Source: Bradyrhizobium sp. 141 (GTDB lineage Bacteria; Pseudomonadota; Alphaproteobacteria; Rhizobiales; Xanthobacteraceae). From it: 64,000 nucleotides of DNA. Shown here one piece after another: positions 39,177-50,408 of this stretch (the first letter of the stretch is position 1; the number at the start of each line of letters is the position of its first letter). Below the pieces are notes generated by a model that worked only from the letters and a program-made list of their open reading frames with translations, did no database searches and had not been told where the DNA came from. Location: assembly GCF_023074055.1 (NCBI RefSeq), contig NZ_JADPKR010000087.1, positions 1 to 64,000 of the forward strand. Reading direction: 5' to 3'. The translations under genes and the position numbers were made by a program.

Positions 39177-40046
39177 TCATCGCTTCCGCAGCACCATATC
39201 CTTCGCCGCGATCAGGCCGCCGCCGGCGATCAGGATCGCGGCAATCGCGATGTTGGCGCTGGCTTTTGCAAAACCAGCGGCGATCAGGAAGCCGGTCGAG
39301 AGCAGCGGCGTCGCATAGGAGGCGGCGCCGAGCACGCGGATGTCGCCGCGCTTCATGCCGATGTCCCAGGCGTAGAAGGCGGCACCGACGGGGCCGATGC
39401 CGAGCGCGACCACGGAGAGCCATTGCAAGCTCGTCTCCGGCATGACGGTGGTTTCGAGCGCGGCGTGCATCAACGCGGCGAGCACCGCTGTGGCGAGACA
39501 GAAGCCGGCGACCGCATCGGTCGGCACGGCCTTCAAACGCCGCGACGACACCGAATAAATTGCCCACACGAACGCAGCGATGAAGGCCGCCACTAGCCCC
39601 GGCACCGCTCCCGGCGCAAAGCCGCTGGTGTTGCCGGCGAACAGCAGCACGGTGCCGACGAGGCCGAGCACCGCGCCGACGATGTGATGCAGCGCGAGCC
39701 GCTCGCCCGGCAGGAACGACGAGAACAGCACGATCAGGAGCGGCCAAAGATAATTCAGCAAGCCGGCTTCGGCCGGCGGCGCAAAGCGCAAGGCGAGAAA
39801 ATACAGCGCGTGATAGCCGAACAGACCGCCGACGCCGACGGCCCAGACGACGAGCGGCTGGCGCAGGCTTTTCGCCGCCTCGCCGCGGCCGATCCAGGTG
39901 AGCAGACCGACGAGGCCGCCGATCGCGAAGGTCATCGCGGCGAGCTGGAACGCCGGGATCTTTCCGGTCGCCACCGTCATCACTGACAGCAGCGACCACA
40001 TCAGGATCGCGGTCAATCCGATCAGGGTGGCTGTGCGCGGGGTCAT
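39177..40046 (-). CDS. EamA/DMT family transporter
   Basis: About 289 residues with around ten membrane segments and two EamA halves (TLIGLTAILMWSLLSVMTVA; GLVAAFIAAFVWAIYSVSSR). I used the ATG at 40046; a TTG three bases upstream is possible. Another open frame on the same strand (39172-40053) is a frame shadow rich in Arg. Substrate unknown. It is convergent with the flavin reductase-like gene. Confidence 0.85.
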   Translation of the reverse strand: MTPRTATLIGLTAILMWSLLSVMTVATGKIPAFQLAAMTFAIGGLVGLLTWIGRGEAAKSLRQPLVVWAVGVGGLFGYHALYFLALRFAPPAEAGLLNYLWPLLIVLFSSFLPGERLALHHIVGAVLGLVGTVLLFAGNTSGFAPGAVPGLVAAFIAAFVWAIYSVSSRRLKAVPTDAVAGFCLATAVLAALMHAALETTVMPETSLQWLSVVALGIGPVGAAFYAWDIGMKRGDIRVLGAASYATPLLSTGFLIAAGFAKASANIAIAAILIAGGGLIAAKDMVLRKR

Positions 40047-40061
40047 CAATCAAGGCCCGAG

Positions 40062-40098
40062 GACGATGATGCCCGGCACGAGGCCGGGCATTTTCGTC
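40062..40098. terminator. Palindromic hairpin upstream of the EamA gene, downstream of phaB
   Basis: ATGCCCGGC-ACGAG-GCCGGGCAT, extended by GACGA/TCGTC after a small internal loop; TTTT follows the core on the plus strand. It lies between the phaB stop and the EamA start on the same strand, so it probably ends phaB transcripts. Confidence 0.6.
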
Positions 40099-40154
40099 TT
40101 CACTATCGCCTTGTCGCGCCTGAAGCTACAGGCTTTTAAGAGCCTGGCGTTATC

Positions 40155-40880
40155 TCAGGCCTGATATTGGCCGCCATTGATGGTCATGGTCGAGCCGGTG
40201 ACGAAGCCGGCCTCGTCGGCCGCGAGGAACACGACCGCGCGCGCAATCTCCTCGGGCTCGCCAAGCCGGTTGACCGGGATCTGAGGGATCACGTTCTTTT
40301 CCAGAACGTCTTTCGGCACCGCCTGCACCATTTCGGTGTTGATATAGCCGGGGCAGATCGCATTCACGGTGATGCCGCCCTTGGCATTCTCGAGCGCGAG
40401 CGCCTTGGTGAAGCCGATATCGCCGGCCTTCGCCGCGGAATAGTTGACCTGACCGAACTGCCCCTTCTGGCCGTTGATCGAGGAGATCGAGATGATGCGG
40501 CCGAACTTGCGCGAACGCATGCCTTCGATGACCTGGCGCGTCATGTTGAACAGCGAACCGAGATTGGTGTTGATGACGGCGTTCCACTGATCGAGCGTCA
40601 TCTTGTGGAAGGCGGTGTCGCGGGTGATGCCGGCATTGTTGACGAGCACCTCGACCGGCCCGAGATCGGCCTCGACCTTCTTCACGCCCTCGGCACAGGC
40701 GTCGAAACTGCTGACGTCCCATTTGTAGACCGCAATGCCGGTCTCGGCCTTGAACTTCTCCGCCGCCGCGTCGTTGCCGGCATAGCTCGCCGCAACCTTG
40801 TAGCCAGCCGCCTTCAGTGCCTTGCTGATCGCAGCACCGATGCCCCGCGTACCACCCGTGACCAATGCAACACGTGCCAT
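40155..40880 (-). CDS. phaB: Acetoacetyl-CoA reductase PhaB
   Basis: NADPH-dependent second step of polyhydroxybutyrate synthesis. 241 residues, a short-chain dehydrogenase. TGGTRGIG at 8-15 binds the cofactor, NNAG begins at 81, and the catalytic S-Y-K are in SISSINGQKGQFGQVNYSAAK with Y147 and K151. The ING..GQFGQ.NYSAAKAG stretch is typical for PhaB. It is downstream of phaA but separated from it by 253 bases and a terminator. Confidence 0.95.
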   Translation of the reverse strand: MARVALVTGGTRGIGAAISKALKAAGYKVAASYAGNDAAAEKFKAETGIAVYKWDVSSFDACAEGVKKVEADLGPVEVLVNNAGITRDTAFHKMTLDQWNAVINTNLGSLFNMTRQVIEGMRSRKFGRIISISSINGQKGQFGQVNYSAAKAGDIGFTKALALENAKGGITVNAICPGYINTEMVQAVPKDVLEKNVIPQIPVNRLGEPEEIARAVVFLAADEAGFVTGSTMTINGGQYQA

Positions 40881-40973
40881 ATCGTATTCCTTCCCTTGGA
40901 CTCTTCGGACGTTTCTGACGTGATCGTTTTTTAACTCCGGATTATGCGGGACGTTTGACGGACATCAAGAACA

Positions 40974-41000
40974 AAACGCCCGGCGTTGAGCCGGGCGTTT
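40974..41000. terminator. Terminator between phaA and phaB
   Basis: AAACGCCCGGC-GTTGA-GCCGGGCGTTT: an 11-base-pair perfect stem with a five-base loop. On the minus strand it follows the phaA stop by about 130 bases; the stem end supplies TTT on both strands. Confidence 0.85.
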
Positions 41001-41133
41001 CTCTTTAGTCGAGGCTTGCGCGGTTGCGAAGAATATTTGATTTGCAACCGCTGCCTTTTTAGTCGCGTGCAACGCACTAACCAATGTGTGCAGCGCACGC
41101 GCGCATGACACGTCAGTTACGCGTAAGCTATCT

Positions 41134-42312
<1,179 letters not shown>

Positions 42313-42487
42313 GGGCATCTCCTGAGGCTTGAGGTTCTTGAAAGGGGCAGGCGGGGCTTAGGAAAACGGCTCGCCAGTCTCGTCGGCCATCCTGTTAACG
42401 TCGTTGAGGCATGTCAATCGGCCGGCGACCGAATTCATGCCGCGGCGCATTCAAAATAGCGTTCTTGGCGCTTTCGCAAGCAAGATT

Positions 42488-42498
42488 TTGCACCGCAA
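42488..42498. promoter_or_regulatory. TGC-N3-GCA site in the phaA-phaR divergent region
   Basis: TTGC-ACC-GCAA. PhaR proteins of other alphaproteobacteria are reported to bind TGC-rich sites of the form CTGC-N3/4-GCAG, so this is a plausible operator for PhaR self-control and phaA control. The rest of the 314-base gap (42313-42626) is AT-richer than its flanks and must hold both promoters, but I see no clear hexamers. Confidence 0.4.
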
Positions 42499-42626
42499 TT
42501 AACCGTGCCGCACAAAACGGTAGCGTGACCCCTTTGAAAATGCTTATTTTGTTGCGTTGCGTACTCTTCCCGCCCTGCGGCATTGCCCGCCGGGTTCCCG
42601 TTCTCCGCGCTTGCAAGTGAGAGCCC

Positions 42627-43217
42627 ATGGCGAAATCAGACCAACCCACCACCATCAAGAAATACGCGAACCGCCGGCTCTATAACACCGGGACGAGTAC
42701 CTACGTGACGCTGGAAGACCTCGCCGCGATGGTCAAGGATGGCGAAGATTTCCTGGTCTATGACGCCAAGACCGGCGACGACATCACCCGCTCCGTGCTC
42801 GCCCAGATCATCTTCGAGCAGGAGAACAAGGCCGGCCAGAACCTGCTGCCGACCACCTTCCTGCGCCAGCTCATCCGCTTCTACGGCGACAGCATGCAGA
42901 TGGTGGTGCCGAAATATCTGGAGCAGTCGATCGCGACCCTGACCCAGGAGCAAGAGAAGTTCCGCAAGCAGATCGCCAATAGCCTGTCCGGCACTCCTTT
43001 TGCTCCCTTGGAGGAACAAGTCCGCCGCAACATGGAGCTGTTCCAGCAGACTTTTTCGATGTTCAAGCCGTTCGTCCCGCCCCGCTCGGCGACAAGCGCT
43101 GAGTCCGAGCCGGATGCGAACGCAGAGACGCCGAAGGACAGCAACATCGACGATTTGCGCCAGCAGATGAAGGAAATGCAGGAACGCCTGGAGCGGATGT
43201 CGAAGAAGGAAGAATAG
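42627..43217 (+). CDS. phaR: Polyhydroxyalkanoate synthesis repressor PhaR
   Basis: 196 residues. The N-terminal PHB/PHA accumulation regulator domain (TIKKYANRRLYNTGTSTYVTLEDLA) is nearly diagnostic; the family binds DNA and also PHA granules. A second conserved block FLRQLIRFYGDSMQMVVPKYLE follows. The C terminus is charged and probably coiled coil (LRQQMKEMQERLERMSKKEE). It is divergent from phaA. Confidence 0.97.
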   Translation: MAKSDQPTTIKKYANRRLYNTGTSTYVTLEDLAAMVKDGEDFLVYDAKTGDDITRSVLAQIIFEQENKAGQNLLPTTFLRQLIRFYGDSMQMVVPKYLEQSIATLTQEQEKFRKQIANSLSGTPFAPLEEQVRRNMELFQQTFSMFKPFVPPRSATSAESEPDANAETPKDSNIDDLRQQMKEMQERLERMSKKEE

Positions 43218-43234
43218 CTCTTTCGTCCGTGCGG

Positions 43235-43258
43235 GCGCACCCCATGTTGCGGGTGCGC
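43235..43258. terminator. Hairpin after phaR
   Basis: GCGCACCC and GGGTGCGC form an eight-base-pair stem with an eight-base loop, 17 bases after the phaR stop. No T run follows, so it is only a possible terminator. Confidence 0.4.
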
Positions 43259-43324
43259 AAGCTGCCGGTCGAGAGCGATGCTGCCTCGCTCGCTGTCATG
43301 CCGGCCTAGTCCGGAGCACCCGCC

Positions 43325-43942
43325 TTGCCTGACCGAAGCGGCCATTGGGAGCACGTGTACGCCACCAAGGGCGAGGCGGAAGTCAGCTGGTTTCAGGACA
43401 GCCCGGCGATCTCGCTCGAGATGATCCGCGCGGCCACGGCGGATCATGACGCCGCCATCATCGATATCGGCGGCGGCGCTTCGCGGCTGGTTGACGCTCT
43501 CTTGCACGGCGGATATCGCGATGTTGCCGTGCTGGACCTTTCCGCCAACGCGCTCGACGCAGCCAAGCGCCGAATTGGCCACGCCGCCTCGACGATCGAC
43601 TGGATCGTCGCCGACGCCACGACGTGGCGGCCGGCGAGGATTTACGATGTATGGCACGATCGCGCGGCGTTTCACTTCCTGACGGATTCCCGCGACAGGG
43701 CCGCTTACGTCGAGCGCCTGCGATCTGCGCTTGCGCCCGGTGGCCACGTCATTATCGCGACGTTTGCACCCGACGGTCCGGAGAAATGCAGCGGCTTGCC
43801 GGTGCAGCGCCATGACAGCGCCAGTCTTGCAGCGGAGCTCGGGCCGGAGTTCGAACTGGTCGAGACGCGCGGCGAGACGCATCATACGCCGTGGAATTCG
43901 ACGCAGGCGTTTCAGTTCAGCCGGTTTGAGCGACAGAAATAG
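43325..43942 (+). CDS. Class I SAM-dependent methyltransferase
   Basis: 205 residues from a TTG start with GGAG about eight bases upstream. HWEHVYATKGEAEVSWFQ is a characteristic N terminus, and IIDIGGGASRLVDALLHGG is the SAM-binding loop; AFHFLTDSRDRAAYVERLRSAL follows. Methyltransferases with the VSWFQ N terminus occur widely in proteobacteria with unknown substrate. It is 107 bases after phaR and before a palindromic repeat. Confidence 0.85.
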   Translation: MPDRSGHWEHVYATKGEAEVSWFQDSPAISLEMIRAATADHDAAIIDIGGGASRLVDALLHGGYRDVAVLDLSANALDAAKRRIGHAASTIDWIVADATTWRPARIYDVWHDRAAFHFLTDSRDRAAYVERLRSALAPGGHVIIATFAPDGPEKCSGLPVQRHDSASLAAELGPEFELVETRGETHHTPWNSTQAFQFSRFERQK

Positions 43943-43946
43943 CTCT

Positions 43947-44072
43947 CGTCATGGCCGGGCTTGTCCCGGCCATCCACGCATCACGACATGCGAGCAAGTA
44001 CGTGGATGCCCGGGCCTTCGCCGCGCCGAAGCGGCTTCGGCCGCGCAGGCGGGACGAGCCCGGGCTTGACGG
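43947..44072. repeat. Two-hairpin palindromic repeat, copy D, with an inserted hairpin
   Basis: Starts CGTCATGGCCGGGCTTGTC and ends GAGCCCGGGCTTGACGG, same orientation as 19613 and 53582, but about 35 bases longer. The extra bases, about 44015-44050, sit inside the right-hand hairpin and carry their own inverted repeat CCGAAGCGGCTTCGG. It lies between the convergent methyltransferase and aminotransferase genes. Confidence 0.75.
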
Positions 44073-44085
44073 CGTAAAGTGCGGA

Positions 44086-44973
44086 TCAAGCCGCCAGCTT
44101 CACCGCATGCGCAAAGTCCCAATAGAGTTTTCGCGCTTTTGTGTAGAACGGGCCCGGCTTCAGCTCGCGCTCGTCGATGCGGATCACCGGGGCGACCTTG
44201 GCGAAATTGCCGGAGGAGAATATCTCGTCGGCGGCCAGGAAGTCGGCATAGCGCAACGTCTTCTCGACTACGGTGACGCCGTCGCCGCGAAGCAGGTTGA
44301 TGACGCGCTGGCGCGTGATGCCGTTGAGGAACGTGCCGTTGGGCACCGGCGTATAGACCACGCCATCCCTGGCCATGAACACGTTGGAATTGCCAAACTC
44401 CGCGACATTGCCGAGCATGTCGAGCATCAGCGCGTTCTGGAAGCCGCGGGAAGCGGCTTCCGCGAGCGCGCGCGAATTGTTCGGATAGAGGCAGGCCGCC
44501 TTCGCCTCGACCGGCGCGCATTCGGCGGTGGGCCTGCGGAACGGCGATAGGGTGATAGCGTTGCCGACGGGCTTTGGCATCGGCGCCTCGTAGATGCACA
44601 GGCACCAATTGGTGGTCTCGGGGTCGAACAGCACGCCGCCGCCAGCGCCGTTCTGCGCCCAATACATCGGACGGACGTAGAGCTCGGCATTGGCCGCAAA
44701 GCGTGCGATGCCTTCCGTTGCGAGCGTGAGCCAGGTGCCGGTATCGACCACCGGCTTCAGGCCAAAATTGATCGCGGATTGATTGGCGCGCACGACGTGA
44801 CGGTCGAGATCGGGCGCGACGCCCTCGAACGCGCGTGCACCGTCGAACACCACCGAGCCGAGCCAGGCCGCGTGCGTGCGCGGACCCATGATCGGCACAT
44901 TGCCTTCGTGCCATTTGCCCTCGAAGAAGGTCCAGCTCGGCGAATATTCGATCGGCTTCTTGATTTCGGCCAT
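44086..44973 (-). CDS. Branched-chain amino acid aminotransferase family protein
   Basis: Fold-type IV PLP enzyme of 295 residues. The PLP lysine is K158 in PVEAKAACLYPNN; MGPRTHAAWLGSVVFDGARAFEG is the N-terminal class signature, and FGNSNVFMARDGVVYTP and FLNGITRQRVINLL are later class IV segments. It probably transfers amino groups of Leu/Ile/Val, but D-amino-acid transaminases and aminodeoxychorismate lyase share the fold; the family call is firm and the substrate less so. Confidence 0.88.
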   Translation of the reverse strand: MAEIKKPIEYSPSWTFFEGKWHEGNVPIMGPRTHAAWLGSVVFDGARAFEGVAPDLDRHVVRANQSAINFGLKPVVDTGTWLTLATEGIARFAANAELYVRPMYWAQNGAGGGVLFDPETTNWCLCIYEAPMPKPVGNAITLSPFRRPTAECAPVEAKAACLYPNNSRALAEAASRGFQNALMLDMLGNVAEFGNSNVFMARDGVVYTPVPNGTFLNGITRQRVINLLRGDGVTVVEKTLRYADFLAADEIFSSGNFAKVAPVIRIDERELKPGPFYTKARKLYWDFAHAVKLAA

Positions 44974-45112
44974 GACCGGCGGCCTCCCCTTGGAAATACC
45001 CGGGCACTATTGTCCCAATTTCTAAACGATTTGCTGCGGGACTGGCACCCCTCCCCTGGAGGGTAAAGCAGGCCAAACCGGCTATAATGCGAGCAATGAT
45101 ACGGAGTTCACC

Positions 45113-46048
45113 ATGCCGCTCGATCCGCTCGCAAGGCGCTTGTTGACCATGATTGCTGCGGCCGCACCGCAGGCGAGAGGCCGGCCGAGCGTGGAGGCGC
45201 GGCGGCAATCGCTGGCCAAGCTGATGCAGTTCGCGCGCACCGATGCGCCGGATGTGACGACACGCGACGGCAGGCTGCCCGGCCGCGCCAGCGAACTGCC
45301 CTATCGCCTTTACACGCCGGCAAATGCCGAGGAGCGCGCGCCGGGCTTCGTGTTCTTTCATGGCGGCGGCCTCGTCGCCGGCAGCATCGCCACGCATGAT
45401 CGCATCGCGGCGGCGCTGGCACATGCTACCGGTTGCCGCCTCGTCTCGGTCGAGTACCGGCTCGCGCCGGAGCACAGATTTCCTGCCGCCGTCGACGATG
45501 CGATCGCCGCCACCGAATGGGTTGCGCGCGAGGCCGCATCGCTCGGCATCGACGCGGAGCGTCTGGTGGTCGGCGGCGATTCCGCCGGTGCGACGCTCGC
45601 TGCGATCGTGTGCCAGGAGGCGGCGCAAACCGCTGGCCTTGCCATCGCCGCGCAATGCCTGATCTGCCCGGTGCTGGATTTCGAGGAAACATCGCCCTCG
45701 CGCGAGGCTTTTGCCGAGGGCCACCTGATCGACCGCGTCACCATCGCGGCCGATCTTGCTGATTATTTGCCTGACGGCATCGACACCGCCGATCCCCGCG
45801 TTTCCCCTTTGCGCGCAACGCGGCTCACAGGCCTACCGACCGCGATCATCCACACGGCCGAGTACGACCCGATGCGCGATGAAGGCAATGCCTATGCCCG
45901 CAAGCTGCTCACTGCTGGCGTCGCCGTCGAGCATGTCTGCCACGACGGCATGGTCCACAATTTCCACGCCATGGGGGCGATCCTGCCGCAGGCGCAGCTC
46001 GTGCTGTCGCAGATCGGCGAGCAGGTCAGGCGGGCGGTCGAAAACTGA
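45113..46048 (+). CDS. Alpha/beta hydrolase, hormone-sensitive lipase type
   Basis: 311 residues. The oxyanion motif HGGGL is in FFHGGGLVAGS, the serine nucleophile in VVGGDSAGATLAAI, and the aspartate and histidine in YDPMRDEG and HDGMVHNFHAM. This matches the HSL (IV) family of esterases; the physiological ester is unknown. The gene is free-standing between the aminotransferase and a small exported protein. Confidence 0.9.
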   Translation: MPLDPLARRLLTMIAAAAPQARGRPSVEARRQSLAKLMQFARTDAPDVTTRDGRLPGRASELPYRLYTPANAEERAPGFVFFHGGGLVAGSIATHDRIAAALAHATGCRLVSVEYRLAPEHRFPAAVDDAIAATEWVAREAASLGIDAERLVVGGDSAGATLAAIVCQEAAQTAGLAIAAQCLICPVLDFEETSPSREAFAEGHLIDRVTIAADLADYLPDGIDTADPRVSPLRATRLTGLPTAIIHTAEYDPMRDEGNAYARKLLTAGVAVEHVCHDGMVHNFHAMGAILPQAQLVLSQIGEQVRRAVEN

Positions 46049-46057
46049 GCCTGCGAA

Positions 46058-46306
46058 TCACACGCGCGCGTCGAGCACCGCCCTGGCTGCCACGACGTAT
46101 TCAGGCCAATGTGCATCCGCATAACGTTCGGCCTGCCTTGCGCAGGTGACATCGGGCGCATGCGCAGCCGCAATGGTGCGCGCGAAGCGCTCCTCGGCGA
46201 CCGTCACGTCGTCAGGCGCGGACGTCGGTATGGCGGCAACCACGGCCGTCGGAGCAACAGCGAGCCCCGCCAGACCAGTGAGCAGAATGCGGCGTGACGT
46301 GTTCAT
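46058..46306 (-). CDS. Small exported protein with Tat-like signal, unknown function
   Basis: 82 residues from the ATG at 46306 (GGAAGGA seven bases upstream). The N terminus MNTSRRILLTGLAGLAVAP is a twin-arginine-like or lipid-free Sec signal, with cleavage near VVAAIP. The mature part of about 57 residues has only one cysteine and no recognisable domain. A longer frame to 46444 exists. It is divergent from the beta-rich exported protein at 46490. Confidence 0.6.
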   Translation of the reverse strand: MNTSRRILLTGLAGLAVAPTAVVAAIPTSAPDDVTVAEERFARTIAAAHAPDVTCARQAERYADAHWPEYVVAARAVLDARV

Positions 46307-46489
46307 GGCTGTCGTCCTTCCATTGTCTCGCCTGCACCCCGGCCGGCGTGTGTGTGTCGGTACAATCACCACAAGGTAGCTGCGCACGTCCGTGCAGTCC
46401 ACCGCTTGCAATAGCGCTTGACCGCACCAACGATCACGTTCCATCTAGGAAGAATTCCGTCACCAAATCGCCGCGCGTCGGATTGTCTC

Positions 46490-47386
46490 GTGCTCGATCA
46501 TAGCCCCTTGCATCGCCAGGCTCTGCGCGCGGCCGCGATGGGGCTGCTTTGTCTGACGATCTCGGCCGGCGCCGCCTTCGCTGCCGACGACGCACCGGCG
46601 AAGCCGGCCGTACCAAACATCTATCTCGATCTCCGTACCATCTATGCGACGATCCCGGCGGGCACGCTCGGGCTCGGCTTCGGCAACACGTCATTGTCGG
46701 CCGCATTCCAGGCGCTGGCGGCGCGCCGGGGCGCAAGCTTGCCGAACGGCTTGCCGGCCGCGAAATCGATCGCCGTCGATCTGCCGCTGACGGTGGACGT
46801 CAGCGATCGCGTCTCGCTCTATGGCGGTGTGTCGGGCTCGACGACCGACATCGGCGGCGGCTGGTCGGCGTTCGACATCACGAGCTGGAACATCGGCGTC
46901 CAGGCCGACCTCTATCAACAGAACGGCGGGAAGATCCCGACCATCACGCTGCAATCGACGCTGACCCAATCGGTGCCGAACGAGCAGGGCATGACGAATT
47001 CGTTGAACAACATCCTGGAATTCGACTACGCGCTCGACGAGGATGAGACGCGGGGCTGGCTGGCCGGCGTGCAATATACCCACACCGACATCGCCAGCCA
47101 GCTCGCCAGCATCCGGCCGAACACGATCCTCTATGCCGGCGGCTATTACCAATGGCCGAGCAACTGGAAGTTCACCGGGCGCCTTGGCATGCAGTCGTTC
47201 GGCGGCGCGCAGCTCGCCGGCCGGACCTTGGCGGCGTCCTTCACCCAGCCGATCCTGCGGCTCGACCTCGACCGCATGGACGACAACGACAACCGCCTGT
47301 TCGGCATCACCGCCCAGATCGCGTGGATGCCAAAACCGTCCTACCAGGTGACGCTGCGGACACCGCTCTACGCCATCCGCAACTAG
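46490..47386 (+). CDS. Exported beta-rich protein, possibly an outer-membrane barrel, unknown function
   Basis: About 298 residues from a GTG at 46490; a TTG at 46418 or the ATG at 46538 are alternatives. A signal peptide is clear: RAAAMGLLCLTISAGAAFAAD. The mature part alternates polar and hydrophobic residues with many Gly, Tyr and aromatic ends (VSLYGGVSGSTTDIGGGW, AGGYYQWPSNWKFTGRLG, YQVTLRTPLYAIRN), as outer-membrane barrels do, and its last residue is Asn, not the usual Phe. I do not recognise the family. Confidence 0.6.
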   Translation: MLDHSPLHRQALRAAAMGLLCLTISAGAAFAADDAPAKPAVPNIYLDLRTIYATIPAGTLGLGFGNTSLSAAFQALAARRGASLPNGLPAAKSIAVDLPLTVDVSDRVSLYGGVSGSTTDIGGGWSAFDITSWNIGVQADLYQQNGGKIPTITLQSTLTQSVPNEQGMTNSLNNILEFDYALDEDETRGWLAGVQYTHTDIASQLASIRPNTILYAGGYYQWPSNWKFTGRLGMQSFGGAQLAGRTLAASFTQPILRLDLDRMDDNDNRLFGITAQIAWMPKPSYQVTLRTPLYAIRN

Positions 47387-47541
47387 TGCGGCCACGGTCA
47401 CCCCACCTCGCTCGTCAACCAATCGTTAATCCTCATCCAAAATCACTGATCGCGTTACATCGCCGCAAGGAACCTTGAGCGAGACTGGACCGGCTGTTTG
47501 GTGTCGTGTTCGTCCCGTCGTTTTCGCCTTGGAGGCTGCGA

Positions 47542-49125
<1,584 letters not shown>

Positions 49126-49141
49126 TCGAAGCACGCAGCTC

Positions 49142-49702
49142 TCAGTCCGGCACCGGCACGTCGAACGTGTTCAGCGTGACCGAGACCATGCAGTAGACGC
49201 CGACCAGATACGACAGCTCGGCCGCGCCATGCTCGCCGAACTCCTTCACCGCGGCGCGCCAGGTCAATTCCGGCAGCACGCCGCCACTGACCAGCGCGGA
49301 TGCCACGTCGTAGGCGATAGCCTCCTGCTTGGTGAGATCGACCGGCCGCTGCCCGGCGACGATCGTCGCGAGCTTCTCGTCGGACAGGCCACGCTGCTCG
49401 GCGACCAGCACATGGGCATAGAGCTCGTAGCCAGAACGGAAATGCGAGCCGGTGACGAGGATGGCGACCTCGCGCACCGGTGCGGGCAGCAGCGGGTTCG
49501 ACGCGATCGCCTTGACCAGCTCCCACACCGGCTTGCCGAAGCGCGGCTCGCGGATCCAGGGATTCCACGGCCCGAGCAGCGCGCCGTCATCGCGCATGTT
49601 CACGAAGCCCTTGAAGTGGTCCTTGATGCCCGCTCGCATGTCGTCATAGAGCGGCTTCTGCTCGTCGGTCAGATCCTTCGGATCGAGAATGGAAAGGCGC
49701 AC
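49142..49702 (-). CDS. Carboxymuconolactone decarboxylase family protein
   Basis: 186 residues of the AhpD/CMD fold, with VREVAILVTGSHFRSGYELYAHVLVAEQ as the core. The CxxC of peroxidase-type AhpD proteins is absent (the region reads HFRSGYELYAH), so it is not an AhpD-like thiol peroxidase. It is 83 bases upstream-adjacent to the acdR end on the same strand. Substrate unknown. Confidence 0.85.
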   Translation of the reverse strand: MRLSILDPKDLTDEQKPLYDDMRAGIKDHFKGFVNMRDDGALLGPWNPWIREPRFGKPVWELVKAIASNPLLPAPVREVAILVTGSHFRSGYELYAHVLVAEQRGLSDEKLATIVAGQRPVDLTKQEAIAYDVASALVSGGVLPELTWRAAVKEFGEHGAAELSYLVGVYCMVSVTLNTFDVPVPD

Positions 49703-49784
49703 GGCGGGATCTCCTCGTTGAGAAGGCGAGGACCGTCGCGCGCATGCCCGCGCGTGGCAAGTGAAGTTGCTGTGACAGGCCTGC

Positions 49785-50249
49785 TCAAAACTCCAGCGGC
49801 GCGTTGTCGACGACTTCCTTCATGACGAAGAAGGTGCGGGTCTGGCGCACGCCGGGCAGCGCGATGAGCTGCTCGCCGTGGATACGGTTGAAATCCTCCA
49901 TGTCGCCGACGCGGATCTTGAGGAAGTAGTCGAAGTCGCCGGCAACGAGGTGGCAGTCGAGGACGAATTTCAGCCTGGCGATCGCCTGCTCGAAAATGGC
50001 AAAGCTCTCCGGTGTCGAACGATCGAGCACGACGCCGACCATCACCAGCGTGCCCTTGGCCACCTTCTTCGGAGCGACCATGGCGCGGACAGCGGCGATG
50101 AAACCGTCCTCGAACAGGCGCTGAGTGCGGCGATGGCAGGTGGCGGGGCTGATTGCGACGGTCTCGGCCAATTCGGCATTGCTGAGCCGGCCGTTATTTT
50201 GCAGCAATCTCAATATCTTAAGGTCGATGCGGTCGAGTCGAGCCGGCAT
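49785..50249 (-). CDS. acdR: Lrp/AsnC family regulator, probable AcdR
   Basis: 154 residues. N-terminal helix-turn-helix (IDLKILRLLQNNGRLSNAELAETVAISPATCHRRTQRL) and a C-terminal RAM ligand domain (LDCHLVAGDFDYFLKIRVGDMEDFNRI). It is divergent from acdS with 159 bases between; this arrangement is the one described for acdR-acdS in several plant-associated bacteria, where the Lrp-type protein activates acdS. The name rests on context. Confidence 0.85.
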   Translation of the reverse strand: MPARLDRIDLKILRLLQNNGRLSNAELAETVAISPATCHRRTQRLFEDGFIAAVRAMVAPKKVAKGTLVMVGVVLDRSTPESFAIFEQAIARLKFVLDCHLVAGDFDYFLKIRVGDMEDFNRIHGEQLIALPGVRQTRTFFVMKEVVDNAPLEF

Positions 50250-50323
50250 GGAAGAAACTTCCAGAAAGTGTCATTACATTGGAAGACTTGATATCCTATT
50301 CCGCAAAAGCTGCAAGATAGTGT

Positions 50324-50342
50324 GCAATATTGGCGCAATATT
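50324..50342. promoter_or_regulatory. Two direct GCAATATT repeats between acdR and acdS
   Basis: GCAATATT at 50324-50331 and 50335-50342, start points 11 bases apart, i.e. one helical turn; each contains the palindrome AATATT. They lie 67-85 bases before acdS and 75-93 bases before acdR. Spacing on one face of the helix and AT-rich cores suit an Lrp-type activator. Confidence 0.5.
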
Positions 50343-50408
50343 CGAGAGCACATTTTCCGCGGCCAGTGCTAGCCAGGTCCCAGACCTCAACGCCAATCGG
50401 GATGACCC

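Noticed and set aside
39172..40053. 293-codon frame on the same strand as the EamA gene
   Set aside because: Arg/Pro-rich frame shadow; the neighbouring frame gives a clear membrane protein.
43949..45724. 591-codon minus-strand frame over the aminotransferase and hydrolase
   Set aside because: Frame shadow; it runs through a palindromic repeat and two genes and has no domain.
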